Assembly: GCA_937885175.1 (NCBI GenBank)
Contig: CAKZZO010000032.1
Coordinates: 1-10,174, forward strand
Source: an uncultured Treponema sp.
Lineage (GTDB): Bacteria; Spirochaetota; Spirochaetia; Treponematales; Treponemataceae
Reading direction: 5' to 3'
DNA length: 10,174 nucleotides
How positions within the stretch are numbered: position 1 is the stretch's first letter; each line of letters starts with the position of its first letter. A model generated the notes under the pieces. The model was not told where the DNA came from. It made no database searches and worked only from the letters and a program-made list of their open reading frames with translations. Positions 1 through 6,271 of the stretch are shown here, in pieces. Position numbers and translations under genes: made by a program.

Positions 1-23
1 GTAACGGAGCGGCTTTCGCCTTT

Positions 24-49
24 ACAAAACAGCCTTGCGGCCGTTTTGT
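24..49 (-). terminator. Hairpin after the B' operon (possible terminator)
   Basis: On the minus strand, seven bases after the B' stop, ACAAAAC pairs with GTTTTGT, and the stem continues through GGCC/GGCT (with one G-U pair) around a GCAA tetraloop, giving about 11 pairs. The last G-U pair exists only in the minus-strand RNA, which suggests the structure belongs to the leftward transcript. A second small GGC-GAAA-GCC hairpin follows at about 11-20. The T-rich part lies inside the stem and no U-tract follows, so an intrinsic terminator is plausible but not classical. Confidence 0.45.
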
Positions 50-55
50 GCCGGA

Positions 56-1438
56 CTAGAACTTAACGCGGAGGATAACAGGAACGCCCCATGTCCAAAC
101 AGATGCTTTTCCGTCTACGTCCTTGTAGTTTGTAGCATCATGGATAGCACAAACAAGACCAACACTTACAGAAGCATTGCTTGCAGCGAAGAACTGTGCC
201 CAGCCACTGAAGCGCAACTGTACGAGTGCACCTGCATCGCCGTCGCCCTTAGCGTTCTTTTCTGTTACACCAAGATTAGTACCAAATCCAATCATGTCTG
301 CTGCGATACCAATCAAAGACAGGGTGTCGTTTACATTGTAGCGTACCATGATGTTGTTAGACATAACCTTATCACGCTTAATTGCTGTGCCGCCCAACTT
401 ACCATCTGCAGCAGTTCCACTGTCTGCAAGACCTTTGATTGTTTCGTTCACTTTTCCACTTACGCTCAAAGCATATACATCCTCACCGTCAGAAGTCAGT
501 CCGCTGAAACTGTGGAATGAAGAAATGCTCAGTTTCTTGGGGATTACCTGATAGCGAGCTCGCAAATCGAATGAATAGTCAGTGAACTTACTGTCAATCA
601 CTGCGCCTGTACCACCGAATGTAAGGATGAGCGGCTGGATGATTTTTGGCTGCAGATAAGCACCAAAGGCAAGAGCAGTAGGATATTTATCTTCAACGGC
701 TTTTCCAGTTCCTGCAGTGTTCACGATAGTCTGCCCGACTTTGAATGCAAGTTCAGCCTGACCAATATCATCCTGGCGAGCGTCAACGATAAAGTTGAAC
801 TGATGTCCCTGCCATGAACCGTCTCCGTTTACAGGACCGTCTTGGCTGGTAGTGGTAGATGTTTCATTTGATACATAGAATCCTTTCAGAGCAACAGCAC
901 CAGTGTTAAACTTTATGTTGTAATTGGCTCCTGCAGCATAGAATTCTCCCAACGGACCATTCTGTGAGTGGTTAACGGGGTTGTCAATCCAAGCGGCTGG
1001 AGAACGGGCAAAGCCAGAACCCATTTTTTTCCATTCAAAATCCATGCCTTCCAAGTTACCTGCATCAACGTCTGTCTTTGTGCGGTATGCACCATTAGAA
1101 AGACCGTCTGCCCAGGTACCAGCCTGCAGGGTCAGGTTGCCCAAGAACAGAGATAGAGCCAATTTTTTTGCACGAATATAGCCTGCGTTTCCAGTTGCGG
1201 CATCACTTACGAGCTGAGTTTCAAATGCGGCAATGTCTCCAGACAGGTTAAAGTTCAAGTTGTCTGTACCAGAGCCGGAATAAGCATCAGTAAAGAATGT
1301 ACCTGATTTATTTCCTCCAGCGTCATTTGCAGTATATATATTTGCACGCTGGCGGAAATTTAAACTTACTTCAACATCAGCAAATGCTGCCGTTCCAATC
1401 AATGCACCTAATGTAAGTGCAGTTATAATTTTTTTCAT
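56..1438 (-). CDS. Outer-membrane beta-barrel (porin-like) protein B'
   Basis: A 460-residue exported protein, probably an outer-membrane beta-barrel. Residues 1-20 are a typical signal peptide (MKKIITAL..., hydrophobic core, cleavage expected after AFA-20 before DVEV). The mature part shows alternating polar/hydrophobic strands with many G, N, S and aromatic residues and ends in ILRVKF, a C-terminal phenylalanine as expected for barrel insertion by the BAM machinery. It is paralogous to B (6272-7582): the same 20-residue signal peptide design, a shared (D/E)Y-x-FDLR core near residue 290, and matching VPV(I/M)(L/I)RVK termini. The start is fixed by GGAGG at 1445-1449, six bases before the ATG. 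It is the second gene of a leftward operon, 44 bases after A'. The substrate is unknown; porin or nutrient-channel function is inferred from architecture only. Confidence 0.82.
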   Translation of the reverse strand: MKKIITALTLGALIGTAAFADVEVSLNFRQRANIYTANDAGGNKSGTFFTDAYSGSGTDNLNFNLSGDIAAFETQLVSDAATGNAGYIRAKKLALSLFLGNLTLQAGTWADGLSNGAYRTKTDVDAGNLEGMDFEWKKMGSGFARSPAAWIDNPVNHSQNGPLGEFYAAGANYNIKFNTGAVALKGFYVSNETSTTTSQDGPVNGDGSWQGHQFNFIVDARQDDIGQAELAFKVGQTIVNTAGTGKAVEDKYPTALAFGAYLQPKIIQPLILTFGGTGAVIDSKFTDYSFDLRARYQVIPKKLSISSFHSFSGLTSDGEDVYALSVSGKVNETIKGLADSGTAADGKLGGTAIKRDKVMSNNIMVRYNVNDTLSLIGIAADMIGFGTNLGVTEKNAKGDGDAGALVQLRFSGWAQFFAASNASVSVGLVCAIHDATNYKDVDGKASVWTWGVPVILRVKF

Positions 1439-1439
1439 C

Positions 1440-1458
1440 TAATTCCTCCAAAGAATTA
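1440..1458 (-). promoter_or_regulatory. RBS of B' in a small inverted repeat, shared with B
   Basis: On the minus strand TAATTC and GAATTA flank TTTGGAG, so the Shine-Dalgarno lies in the loop and edge of a possible 6-bp hairpin just before the ATG. The 18 bases AATTCTTTGGAGGAATTA recur exactly before B (6253-6270), although the rest of the two intergenic spacers differs. It may tune translation of the second cistron, or simply be a retained ancestral RBS. Confidence 0.5.
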
Positions 1459-1482
1459 TTACTTCTACAACCCACCAAAAAA

Positions 1483-2691
1483 CTAGAGTGCGAAGTTGAA
1501 ATACATCGGCAACGTGACAGTGCCGGTTCCACCATACGGTGTTACACCGTCCCAACGAATATCAAATGCAGCAGTGAACTTTGATCTTTCGCTGATTTTG
1601 ATTTCACATGCAGGCGTGATAGACAGAACCTGTGTACCCTTGTCCGTGTTGTAGAAAGAGGCCTTCCAGTCTGTATTCTTGTTCTGTACTGTTGCCAGGA
1701 AGCGGATGTTGTCTCCAGCCTTGTATGACACAGAAAGCATGTTCCACATTGCGTTGGTGTCCACCTCAGTAGTTGTCGTATTTGCAGAATTCGGAGTAAC
1801 CTTTATGCCAGTGATGTTGTGCATGGTTGTTACAGCCCACTTTTCAGTGATTGCGTAGCGCAGGCGCAGGTCTACACCCCATTCAGTGCGGTCATAGCGA
1901 CTGGCTTCAGCAATCTTGTCACCCGGTCTGTAGAGACCCATTGAGAAGCCGACAGTTGCAGAGAGCTTTTCAACCATGAGCGGGCTCAGGAAGATGCCGA
2001 ATGCATAGGCGTTCTGCTTGAGGGTCTTGAAGTCCACGTTGAACTTGAGCAGGTCGTCCAGGCGCAGTGCAATCTGTCCGACAAAGCCAGAGTTGATGGT
2101 TGTTGAATCACTGCCACCTTCATTGTAGGCTGTTCCGAATCCCCACGGGTCTTTGTTCAGTGCAACAATACCTGCCTTGAACATCAATGAACCAGGCAAG
2201 ACGTCATTGAGCGTATAAGCAAGAACGGTAGAATAGTTATCTGCACCGGTAAGGTTATTCATATCTTTTGCAATCTTGCCCATTGTACCCAGTTTATAGG
2301 CTTCATAGTAGCGACCGTCCAGTTCGCCACCGTCACTCTTTACGCGGCTTGCCCAACGTCCGTCATAACGGCCTGATGTAATCATCAGATTGCCAACAGG
2401 AAGGTCAAATGTCAGATAACCATAGAAATGGTCAACAACAAATTCTGTAGCAACTTGAGTTGTAACAAAATCGTTATAGTCACCTGGTTTTAAATCGGCT
2501 TCAAACTCGATGCCAGCAACTTCATTTTTTACACCCAAAAGAAAGGCATCAGATCTGTAAACATACTTCTCGCCGATCTTCTTTGATGTGTTTCCGAGTA
2601 TTGCAGTGCCTTTGTACTCAAAACTTACTTCAGCAAATGCAATCCCTGCAATCAATGCCCCAACGAGCATTGTGCTTAAGATTTTTTTCAT
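1483..2691 (-). CDS. Outer-membrane beta-barrel (porin-like) protein A'
   Basis: A 402-residue exported protein, first gene of the leftward operon. I start it at MKKILSTML (ATG at 2691) because AGGAGG lies six bases upstream (2698-2703) and a clean signal peptide follows, cleaved after AFA-20; an upstream GTG-type start would add 12 residues before the signal peptide. The mature protein has alternating beta-strand character and ends in YFNFAL. It is homologous over its full length to A (5051-6229): shared blocks include LPVG near residue 100, GELDG near 125, AYTL.DVLPG.LM near 170, SPLM.EK near 240 and EWG.DLRLRY near 280. The identity is only moderate by eye. No enzymatic motif is seen. A porin-like surface role is inferred; the transported substrate cannot be read from the sequence. 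Confidence 0.83.
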   Translation of the reverse strand: MKKILSTMLVGALIAGIAFAEVSFEYKGTAILGNTSKKIGEKYVYRSDAFLLGVKNEVAGIEFEADLKPGDYNDFVTTQVATEFVVDHFYGYLTFDLPVGNLMITSGRYDGRWASRVKSDGGELDGRYYEAYKLGTMGKIAKDMNNLTGADNYSTVLAYTLNDVLPGSLMFKAGIVALNKDPWGFGTAYNEGGSDSTTINSGFVGQIALRLDDLLKFNVDFKTLKQNAYAFGIFLSPLMVEKLSATVGFSMGLYRPGDKIAEASRYDRTEWGVDLRLRYAITEKWAVTTMHNITGIKVTPNSANTTTTEVDTNAMWNMLSVSYKAGDNIRFLATVQNKNTDWKASFYNTDKGTQVLSITPACEIKISERSKFTAAFDIRWDGVTPYGGTGTVTLPMYFNFAL

Positions 2692-2743
2692 AAAAATCCT
2701 CCTATTTTGTGGGGCATTTAAAACCAACGGTTTTTTTGAGACA
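2680..2743 (-). repeat. Left arm of the approx. 64-bp inverted repeat (A' leader)
   Basis: Read on the minus strand, this sequence matches the plus strand at 4998-5062 from TGTCTC through the RBS to ATGAAAAAAATC. The differences are one inserted T, one G/A change and two fewer Ts before the start codon. The longest uninterrupted blocks are 23 bp at 2721-2743 and 23 bp around CCCCACAAAATAGGAGG. Inside lies the symmetric element AAACC-AAC-GGTTT (2721-2733). Identity stops sharply beyond 2743 and fades within a few codons of the start. It could be a recombination site, an operator or a conserved leader. Confidence 0.88.
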
Positions 2744-2759
2744 CCCCCTTTTTACTTTA

Positions 2760-2788
2760 AGGTTAGCACAACTTTTTTTGCAAGTCAA
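2760..2788 (-). promoter_or_regulatory. Sigma-70-like promoter of the A'B' operon
   Basis: On the minus strand TTGACT (2783-2788) is followed after 17 bases by TAACCT (2760-2765), preceded by TGC, which makes an extended -10. Transcription would start near 2753, giving a leader of about 60 nt that contains the inverted-repeat arm. The -35 is five of six to consensus, the -10 weak but helped by the TG motif. No promoter of this quality is visible at the matching position before A. Confidence 0.5.
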
Positions 2789-2821
2789 TGGTAACTTTTT
2801 GGAATTTCCCGCATTTTAGAT

Positions 2822-2856
2822 AACGGGATGTTTAAAACGCACGACACCCCGTTTTT
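2822..2856 (+). terminator. Plus-strand terminator-like hairpin
   Basis: AACGGG (2822-2827) pairs with CCCGTT (2848-2853); a further short UGU/ACA extension follows across one mismatch. A T5 run closes it at 2852-2856. The long loop makes it weak. It points rightward although no rightward gene precedes it. This hairpin and the next one occupy the 312-base gene-free gap 2692-3003 together with the A' leader and promoter. Confidence 0.35.
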
Positions 2857-2952
2857 CTGCCCTGCAGCAACTTCCTTACGCATGAAGCAAAAAAAATAAC
2901 CAGCCTTTTGTAGATTATCGGATGAAAATACGGATATGATTAGAAGGGATTG

Positions 2953-2999
2953 GGCTGGCATGGTTCAAGAAAACCATTAGCCTGCCAGCCGATTTTTTT
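2953..2999 (+). terminator. Plus-strand intrinsic terminator next to the Rpn stop
   Basis: GGCTGGCA (2953-2960) pairs with TGCCAGCC (2983-2990), with an inner TGGTT/AACCA stem (2961-2965/2972-2976). T7 follows two bases after the stem (2993-2999). By the T-tract it terminates rightward transcripts, although it directly abuts the 3' end of the leftward Rpn gene (stop at 3004). On the minus strand the same stem has no U-tract after it, but could still act as a 3'-end structure for the Rpn mRNA. Confidence 0.6.
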
Positions 3000-3003
3000 G
3001 TAA

Positions 3004-3966
3004 TTATTGTAACTGCTGAATTTCTTCCAAAGGAAGGTTCATGTATTTGGCAACAGAGGCGATGTCCATTCCGTTTGACAACATGCGTCGTGCAACTGTC
3101 AGAAGCTGTTCTTTTGCGATATCCTGCGCCATGCCTTTTGCGATATCCTGCGCCATATCCTTAGCCATGCCTTTTGCCATATCCTGCGCCATATCCTTAG
3201 CCATGTTTTTTGCCATGTCTTTTGCCATGTCTTTTGCCATGTCTTTTGCCATGTCCTCGGCCATGTCTTTTGCAATTTCTGGAGCCAGAAGTTCCGCTTC
3301 TTCTTTTATGCTCTGATCCCATGTCATAAACTGCATCCTCCATTGCGCATTATGCTTTGCGCGGATTACTTCGGTAGCAAGGTGACGGGTAAAGTCCGTC
3401 TCCGCAGATTTTCCCTGCAGGAAACGGAAAAATGCCTGTTCCTCATTTGACGGCATTATATCACATTTTTGTGCGTTAAAAAAGATTTTATATGCCTTGT
3501 CGTCAAGTTTTACAGAAAAATCTTCTTTACAGTAATTTTCAAATGAATAGACGGGCAGGCCTTTCTTGAAAATATCGCTCAGGCAGAGGAAAATGACATA
3601 GGACTCTTTTATCTCCCCATAGTCGTCTCCCGTCTGAAAATTGTCTGTATCTATCATTGACTGATAGTAGCGTGCCCGCATAGGGAGGTTTTTCTTGTCT
3701 GTTGTCTGCATTTCGATGTCAAATATCCGATTGTCATCTTTTGTGTATACATCAAAACGAATTCCGTGGGATTCATAATCAATCTTGACGTTCTTTTCAG
3801 AAACAGGTGTTTCCAGTCGTTCGATTTTGACGTGCAGCAGCATTTCCAGCAATTGCCTGCACAGTTCTTTATTTTCGCTCATTACTTTGCAGAAAATAAA
3901 ATTGTTTGCCAGCGTAGCCCGTTCCCAGCGTTCTGCGGAACTCAGTTTTGTCTTTTCGTTTTTCAT
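3004..3966 (-). CDS. Rpn-family PD-(D/E)XK nuclease / putative transposase
   Basis: A 320-residue protein of the Rpn / PDDEXK_2 family, known from Treponema as the 'T. denticola putative transposase' type. The nuclease core is at about 15-145: GIRFDVYTKDDNRIFDIEMQ gives the D72 ... D83/E85-x-Q87 catalytic pattern, followed by the family-typical (R/A)RYYQSMID at 99-106 and YVIFLCLSDIF. The family includes E. coli RpnA, a DNA endonuclease that promotes RecA-independent recombination; true transposition has not been shown for it. Residues 232-285 are a run of four-residue MAKD/MAQD units, then a helical tail with SVAKYMNLPLEEIQQL, an HTH-like ending common in the family. GGAG lies about nine bases before the ATG. 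All usual core residues are present, so the gene looks intact. It sits between the inverted-repeat arms. Confidence 0.88.
   Translation of the reverse strand: MKNEKTKLSSAERWERATLANNFIFCKVMSENKELCRQLLEMLLHVKIERLETPVSEKNVKIDYESHGIRFDVYTKDDNRIFDIEMQTTDKKNLPMRARYYQSMIDTDNFQTGDDYGEIKESYVIFLCLSDIFKKGLPVYSFENYCKEDFSVKLDDKAYKIFFNAQKCDIMPSNEEQAFFRFLQGKSAETDFTRHLATEVIRAKHNAQWRMQFMTWDQSIKEEAELLAPEIAKDMAEDMAKDMAKDMAKDMAKNMAKDMAQDMAKGMAKDMAQDIAKGMAQDIAKEQLLTVARRMLSNGMDIASVAKYMNLPLEEIQQLQ
3112..3273 (-). repeat. 12-bp tandem repeat encoding MAKD/MAQD units
   Basis: About thirteen degenerate copies of a 12-bp unit (plus strand GCCATGTCTTTT, with GCCATATCCTGC and GCCATATCCTTA variants) encode the alternating M-A-K/Q-D/G segment of the Rpn protein. 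The three or four central copies are identical. Changes in copy number keep the reading frame and would lengthen or shorten a charged helical linker between nuclease core and C-terminal tail. Confidence 0.9.
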
Positions 3967-4010
3967 GGTGATGCTCCATATATAAGATTTTGCAGAGTTT
4001 TTTCTCTACA

Positions 4011-4080
4011 CTATATATATAGGCAGCGAATTTGCATTTTAGGCTAAATTTTCCGAAAAAAAAATGAAAAATTCGTTTTT
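4011..4080 (-). repeat. Conserved upstream box of the Rpn gene (copy 1)
   Basis: The minus-strand sequence upstream of the Rpn gene matches the plus strand at the right end of the window. A 26-base block is identical (4028-4053 versus 10139-10164), with looser T-rich similarity on the far side and a TGC-TATA element on the gene side. The block contains the perfect palindrome TTTAG-C-CTAAA. A TATATATATAG stretch just downstream may be the -10 region of the Rpn promoter, so the box may be a promoter/operator shared by Rpn paralogues. Confidence 0.75.
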
Positions 4081-4099
4081 TTTTCCAATAAGTCAAATT

Positions 4100-4266
4100 T
4101 CCGTCGCTCCTTAAAGGAAAGTTTGCGGGGCGTTGCGGGGACAGGCTGGACAGACTTTTCTTTGGGGCTGGCAGGAATTTCCCCGCTAGAAGGGGTAGCG
4201 TAAGACCGCTTGTCTGTCTGGGGCAGGCAGGCGGTCTGGAGCGAGGGGGAGACTTCCCCCTCCCAG
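4100..4266. other. GC-rich gap with strong hairpins, no gene
   Basis: The 304-base interval between the recombinase stop and the Rpn start changes from AT-rich (near Rpn) to markedly G/C-rich here. A 13-pair stem joins 4204-4216 (GACCGCTTGTCTG) to 4224-4236 (CAGGCAGGCGGTC) with two G-U pairs and a 7-base loop. GAGGGGGA (4243-4250) pairs with TCCCCCTC (4255-4262) across GACT. A smaller CCCC/GGGG stem lies at about 4182-4196. None is followed by a U-tract. It may be the 3' structure of the recombinase mRNA or a dispersed repeat; the composition differs from both neighbouring genes. Confidence 0.5.
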
Positions 4267-4270
4267 AGGA

Positions 4271-4867
4271 CTATGAGATTCTGCGGATGTGATTTTTTAT
4301 GGTGTCCCAAGAGACTTGGAATTCTTTGGCGAGAGATTTTATGGAACGACCTGCGTTGATTTCTTCTATTATATATTTGTTAAACGGGGTGAGCTTGTAA
4401 TGGGAGGACTTTTGTCCTTTACGGCGGCCAATGTGAACGCCGGATTTTTTGGCACGCTCCAGGGCGACTTTTGTGCGCTGGCTGATGAGCTGGCGTTCAA
4501 TTTCTGCGGCGAGTCCGAATGCGAAGGAGACTACCTTGCTGGTGATGTCGTCGCTGAGGCGAAAGTTGTCCTTGATTGTCCAGACGCTGGCATTTCTTTC
4601 CTGAAAAAAATTGAGGGTGTTCATTATCATTAAGAGGCTTCTGCCCAGACGTGAAAGTTCAGTACAGATGATGAGGTCGCCATTCCTGATGTTTTCCATG
4701 ATGACTTTGCCCAGTTTGCGGAAACTGGGATCCTTGGTGCCACTTATGATGTCTTCTACCCAAAGATCAATGTTAATGCCGTTTTGTGCGCAGAATTTTT
4801 GAATTTCCATTTTCTGATTCTCTGTGTTCTGTGCGTCTGTTGAAACGCGTATGTAACCGTATGTCAT
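4271..4867 (-). CDS. Serine site-specific recombinase, Mpi-like DNA invertase
   Basis: A 198-residue resolvase/invertase. The catalytic domain (1-120) opens with MTYGYIRVST, where S9 is the nucleophile, followed by GDLIICTELSRLGRS (63-77) with the conserved arginines R73 and R76. The long E-helix (about 121-143, AEIERQLISQRTKVALERAKKSG) leads to a GRRKGQKSS hinge and a C-terminal helix-turn-helix at about 165-197. The pattern WTIKDNFRL...DDITSKVVSFAFGLAAEIER is very like Bacteroides Mpi-type invertases, which flip promoter segments. Its close match to that family is from memory and by eye. The start is set by GGAGG at 4873-4877, five bases before ATG, and by the family N-terminus; a 46-residue upstream extension lacks support. 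It appears intact and lies between the inverted repeats, so a role in flipping that segment is natural but unproven; resolution of a mobile element is the alternative. Confidence 0.9.
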   Translation of the reverse strand: MTYGYIRVSTDAQNTENQKMEIQKFCAQNGINIDLWVEDIISGTKDPSFRKLGKVIMENIRNGDLIICTELSRLGRSLLMIMNTLNFFQERNASVWTIKDNFRLSDDITSKVVSFAFGLAAEIERQLISQRTKVALERAKKSGVHIGRRKGQKSSHYKLTPFNKYIIEEINAGRSIKSLAKEFQVSWDTIKNHIRRIS

Positions 4868-4899
4868 GTTTTCCTCCAAATATAGTGTGGTTTGCGAAA

Positions 4900-4928
4900 A
4901 CAATACTACGATATGGTAATTATTGCAA
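4900..4928 (-). promoter_or_regulatory. Promoter of the recombinase gene
   Basis: On the minus strand TTGCAA (4923-4928) and TATTGT (4900-4905) are separated by 17 bases, about 32 bases before the recombinase ATG. This is a reasonable sigma-70-like promoter. In the 183-base gap 4868-5050 I find no convincing rightward promoter for gene A; a GC-rich stretch with a GCGGG/CCCGC hairpin (4949-4964) fills the space where one would be expected. Confidence 0.5.
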
Positions 4929-4997
4929 AACCTATGTAACAGAACTTGGCGGGGTCGCTCCCGCTGGTCTTCGCGGCACAGCCGTTTGGAGATGCAC

Positions 4998-5062
4998 TGT
5001 CTCAAAAAAACCGTTGGTTTAAATACCCCACAAAATAGGAGGATTTTTTTATGAAAAAAATC
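4998..5062 (+). repeat. Right arm of the inverted repeat (A leader)
   Basis: Plus-strand partner of 2680-2743. It runs from TGTCTC through the symmetric AAACC-GTT-GGTTT (5008-5020), CCCCACAAAATAGGAGG and the start codon to the fourth codon of A. The RBS AGGAGG (5037-5042) lies eight bases before the ATG, two more than in A', because of two extra Ts. Upstream of 4998 the two arms show no resemblance. Confidence 0.88.
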
Positions 5063-6229
5063 GTAGGAGCGGTGCTTGTCGCAACAATGCTGACGGGTGC
5101 CGCAATGGCTGATATAGGTTTTTCCTATAAAAGCTCAAACTACTTCACAAGTGCCGGCGGAAACCTGAACTATGACCATGCCGCACGTAAGGACTGCCTC
5201 GCCATAAAACTGAGCAATCAGTATGGTGGTGTCGTTCTTGATGTTGATGTGGAGGAAAGTAAGCTGAAGCAGGACGAATACTACGGCTGGCTGAACTTTT
5301 CACTCCCAGTGGGACAGCTGCAGGTCACCGCGGGCGTTTGGAACGGTCGTCTCGTAAACCGCGTGCTTACGGACAAAGGAGAACTTGACGGCAATGATTT
5401 TGAAAAATTCAAGCCTGGTGTTGTAAAGGGCATGTCTGGCGCAGACAGCGATAACCTGACGGAAGGAAAGATTTCTGTTGTTGCAGCTTATACGCTCAAG
5501 GACGTGTTGCCGGGTACTTTGATGGCAAAACTCGGTCTGGTAAAGAATACATGGAATCCAGACGCAGCGGCAGCAACAAGTACACCAACCGTTGCCTATG
5601 ACAAGGTGGAGGATTCAGACTTCATCATCAATGCTGGCTTTGTCGGCGAATTGATGTATGAGCAGGCTGACCTTGTAAAAGCAGTTGTGTCATATAAAAC
5701 ATATCAGAAGGGAAGCAACACGGTAGGCGTGTTCATCAGCCCGCTTATGTTTGAAAAAGTCAGCATGATGATTGGCGGCACATATGCTGGATATCACCAC
5801 TGGGACAGCACGAACGAGAGCTGGAACAGCATCGCAAATGAATGGGGCTTTGACCTCCGTTTGCGCTACAAGGTGACCGATGCATTCAGTCTGAACACCA
5901 TGAACAACCTGTCACGCCGCGTTTCAACTACCGCAGGTGCCCATGAGGTAAGCCTGTGGAACATGTTGAACGGTACATTCAAAATGGCAGATAACATTAA
6001 GGCTGGTCTGACCTTGAATTTCTTCACCGATACAATGACTACGCCGGAAACACGCACGATTAACCTGACAATCTCTCCTTCTGTGGCTATTCAGGCAACG
6101 GAACATTTGAGCGTAACGACGGTACTGCGTGTGGACTGGAACAATCTGAACTTTGCCCACTGGGATACTTCCGTATACAACCAGCTTTCTGGCGTGAAAG
6201 TACCTGTAATCGTAAAGTTCAGTCTCTAG
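5051..6229 (+). CDS. Outer-membrane beta-barrel (porin-like) protein A
   Basis: A 392-residue exported protein, paralogue of A'. Residues 1-20 form the signal peptide (cleavage after AMA-20, before DIGF). The mature chain is beta-rich with frequent Y/W/F and ends in VKVPVIVKFSL. Conserved blocks shared with A' are YGWLNFSLPVGQL (about 77-89), GELDG (about 112-116), AYTLKDVLPGTLM (about 146-158), SPLMFEK (about 231-237) and EWGFDLRLRY (about 265-274). ATG is preceded by a strong AGGAGG. It is the first gene of an A-B-lipoprotein operon; B starts 42 bases after its stop. No clear promoter is seen directly upstream, so it may be silent in this orientation. Function is inferred as surface porin; ligand unknown. 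Confidence 0.84.
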   Translation: MKKIVGAVLVATMLTGAAMADIGFSYKSSNYFTSAGGNLNYDHAARKDCLAIKLSNQYGGVVLDVDVEESKLKQDEYYGWLNFSLPVGQLQVTAGVWNGRLVNRVLTDKGELDGNDFEKFKPGVVKGMSGADSDNLTEGKISVVAAYTLKDVLPGTLMAKLGLVKNTWNPDAAAATSTPTVAYDKVEDSDFIINAGFVGELMYEQADLVKAVVSYKTYQKGSNTVGVFISPLMFEKVSMMIGGTYAGYHHWDSTNESWNSIANEWGFDLRLRYKVTDAFSLNTMNNLSRRVSTTAGAHEVSLWNMLNGTFKMADNIKAGLTLNFFTDTMTTPETRTINLTISPSVAIQATEHLSVTTVLRVDWNNLNFAHWDTSVYNQLSGVKVPVIVKFSL

Positions 6230-6252
6230 GGCAGGCGGCTGCTATATAAAAA

Positions 6253-6270
6253 AATTCTTTGGAGGAATTA
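6253..6270 (+). promoter_or_regulatory. RBS element of B, identical to that of B'
   Basis: AATTC-TTTGGAG-GAATT forms a possible 5-bp hairpin around the Shine-Dalgarno GGAGG (6261-6265), six bases before ATG. Eighteen bases are the same as before B', so both second cistrons share a translation start region. Confidence 0.5.
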
Positions 6271-6271
6271 C

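Larger units (their letters stand above)
2744..4997. other. Candidate invertible segment with outward promoter and recombinase gene
   Basis: This is the approx. 2.25-kb DNA between the two inverted-repeat arms. It contains the promoter that faces A'B', the Rpn gene and an Mpi-like serine recombinase. Inversion between the arms would leave both porin operons intact but exchange their upstream regions, placing the promoter before A-B-lipoprotein. This is an inference from geometry and recombinase type: no flipped copy is visible in one sequence and the recombinase's true crossover site is not identified. Confidence 0.4.

Noticed and set aside
2692..2727. Longer N-terminus for A'
   Set aside because: The extension lies in the conserved leader and would put 12 residues ahead of a good signal peptide; the RBS fits the inner ATG.
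3112..3273. Regular short repeats that could suggest a CRISPR array
   Set aside because: The units are contiguous 12-bp coding repeats without spacers and lie in frame within the Rpn gene.
3041..3316. Open frame on the plus strand encoding MPFAIS/CAISLA repeats
   Set aside because: It is the antisense reading of the MAKD repeat, with no RBS and no independent support.
4044..4310. Leftward open frame of 88 residues between recombinase and Rpn genes
   Set aside because: It overlaps the recombinase end, is proline/serine low-complexity created by the GC-rich hairpins, and lacks a convincing RBS.
2744..4997. Classical insertion sequence or composite transposon
   Set aside because: No terminal inverted repeats with target duplications were seen at the edges; the inverted arms are operon leaders that continue into coding sequence.
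4868..5005. 46-residue N-terminal extension of the recombinase
   Set aside because: It crosses the promoter and RBS; family proteins begin with the Y-x-R-V-S-T strand close to the start.
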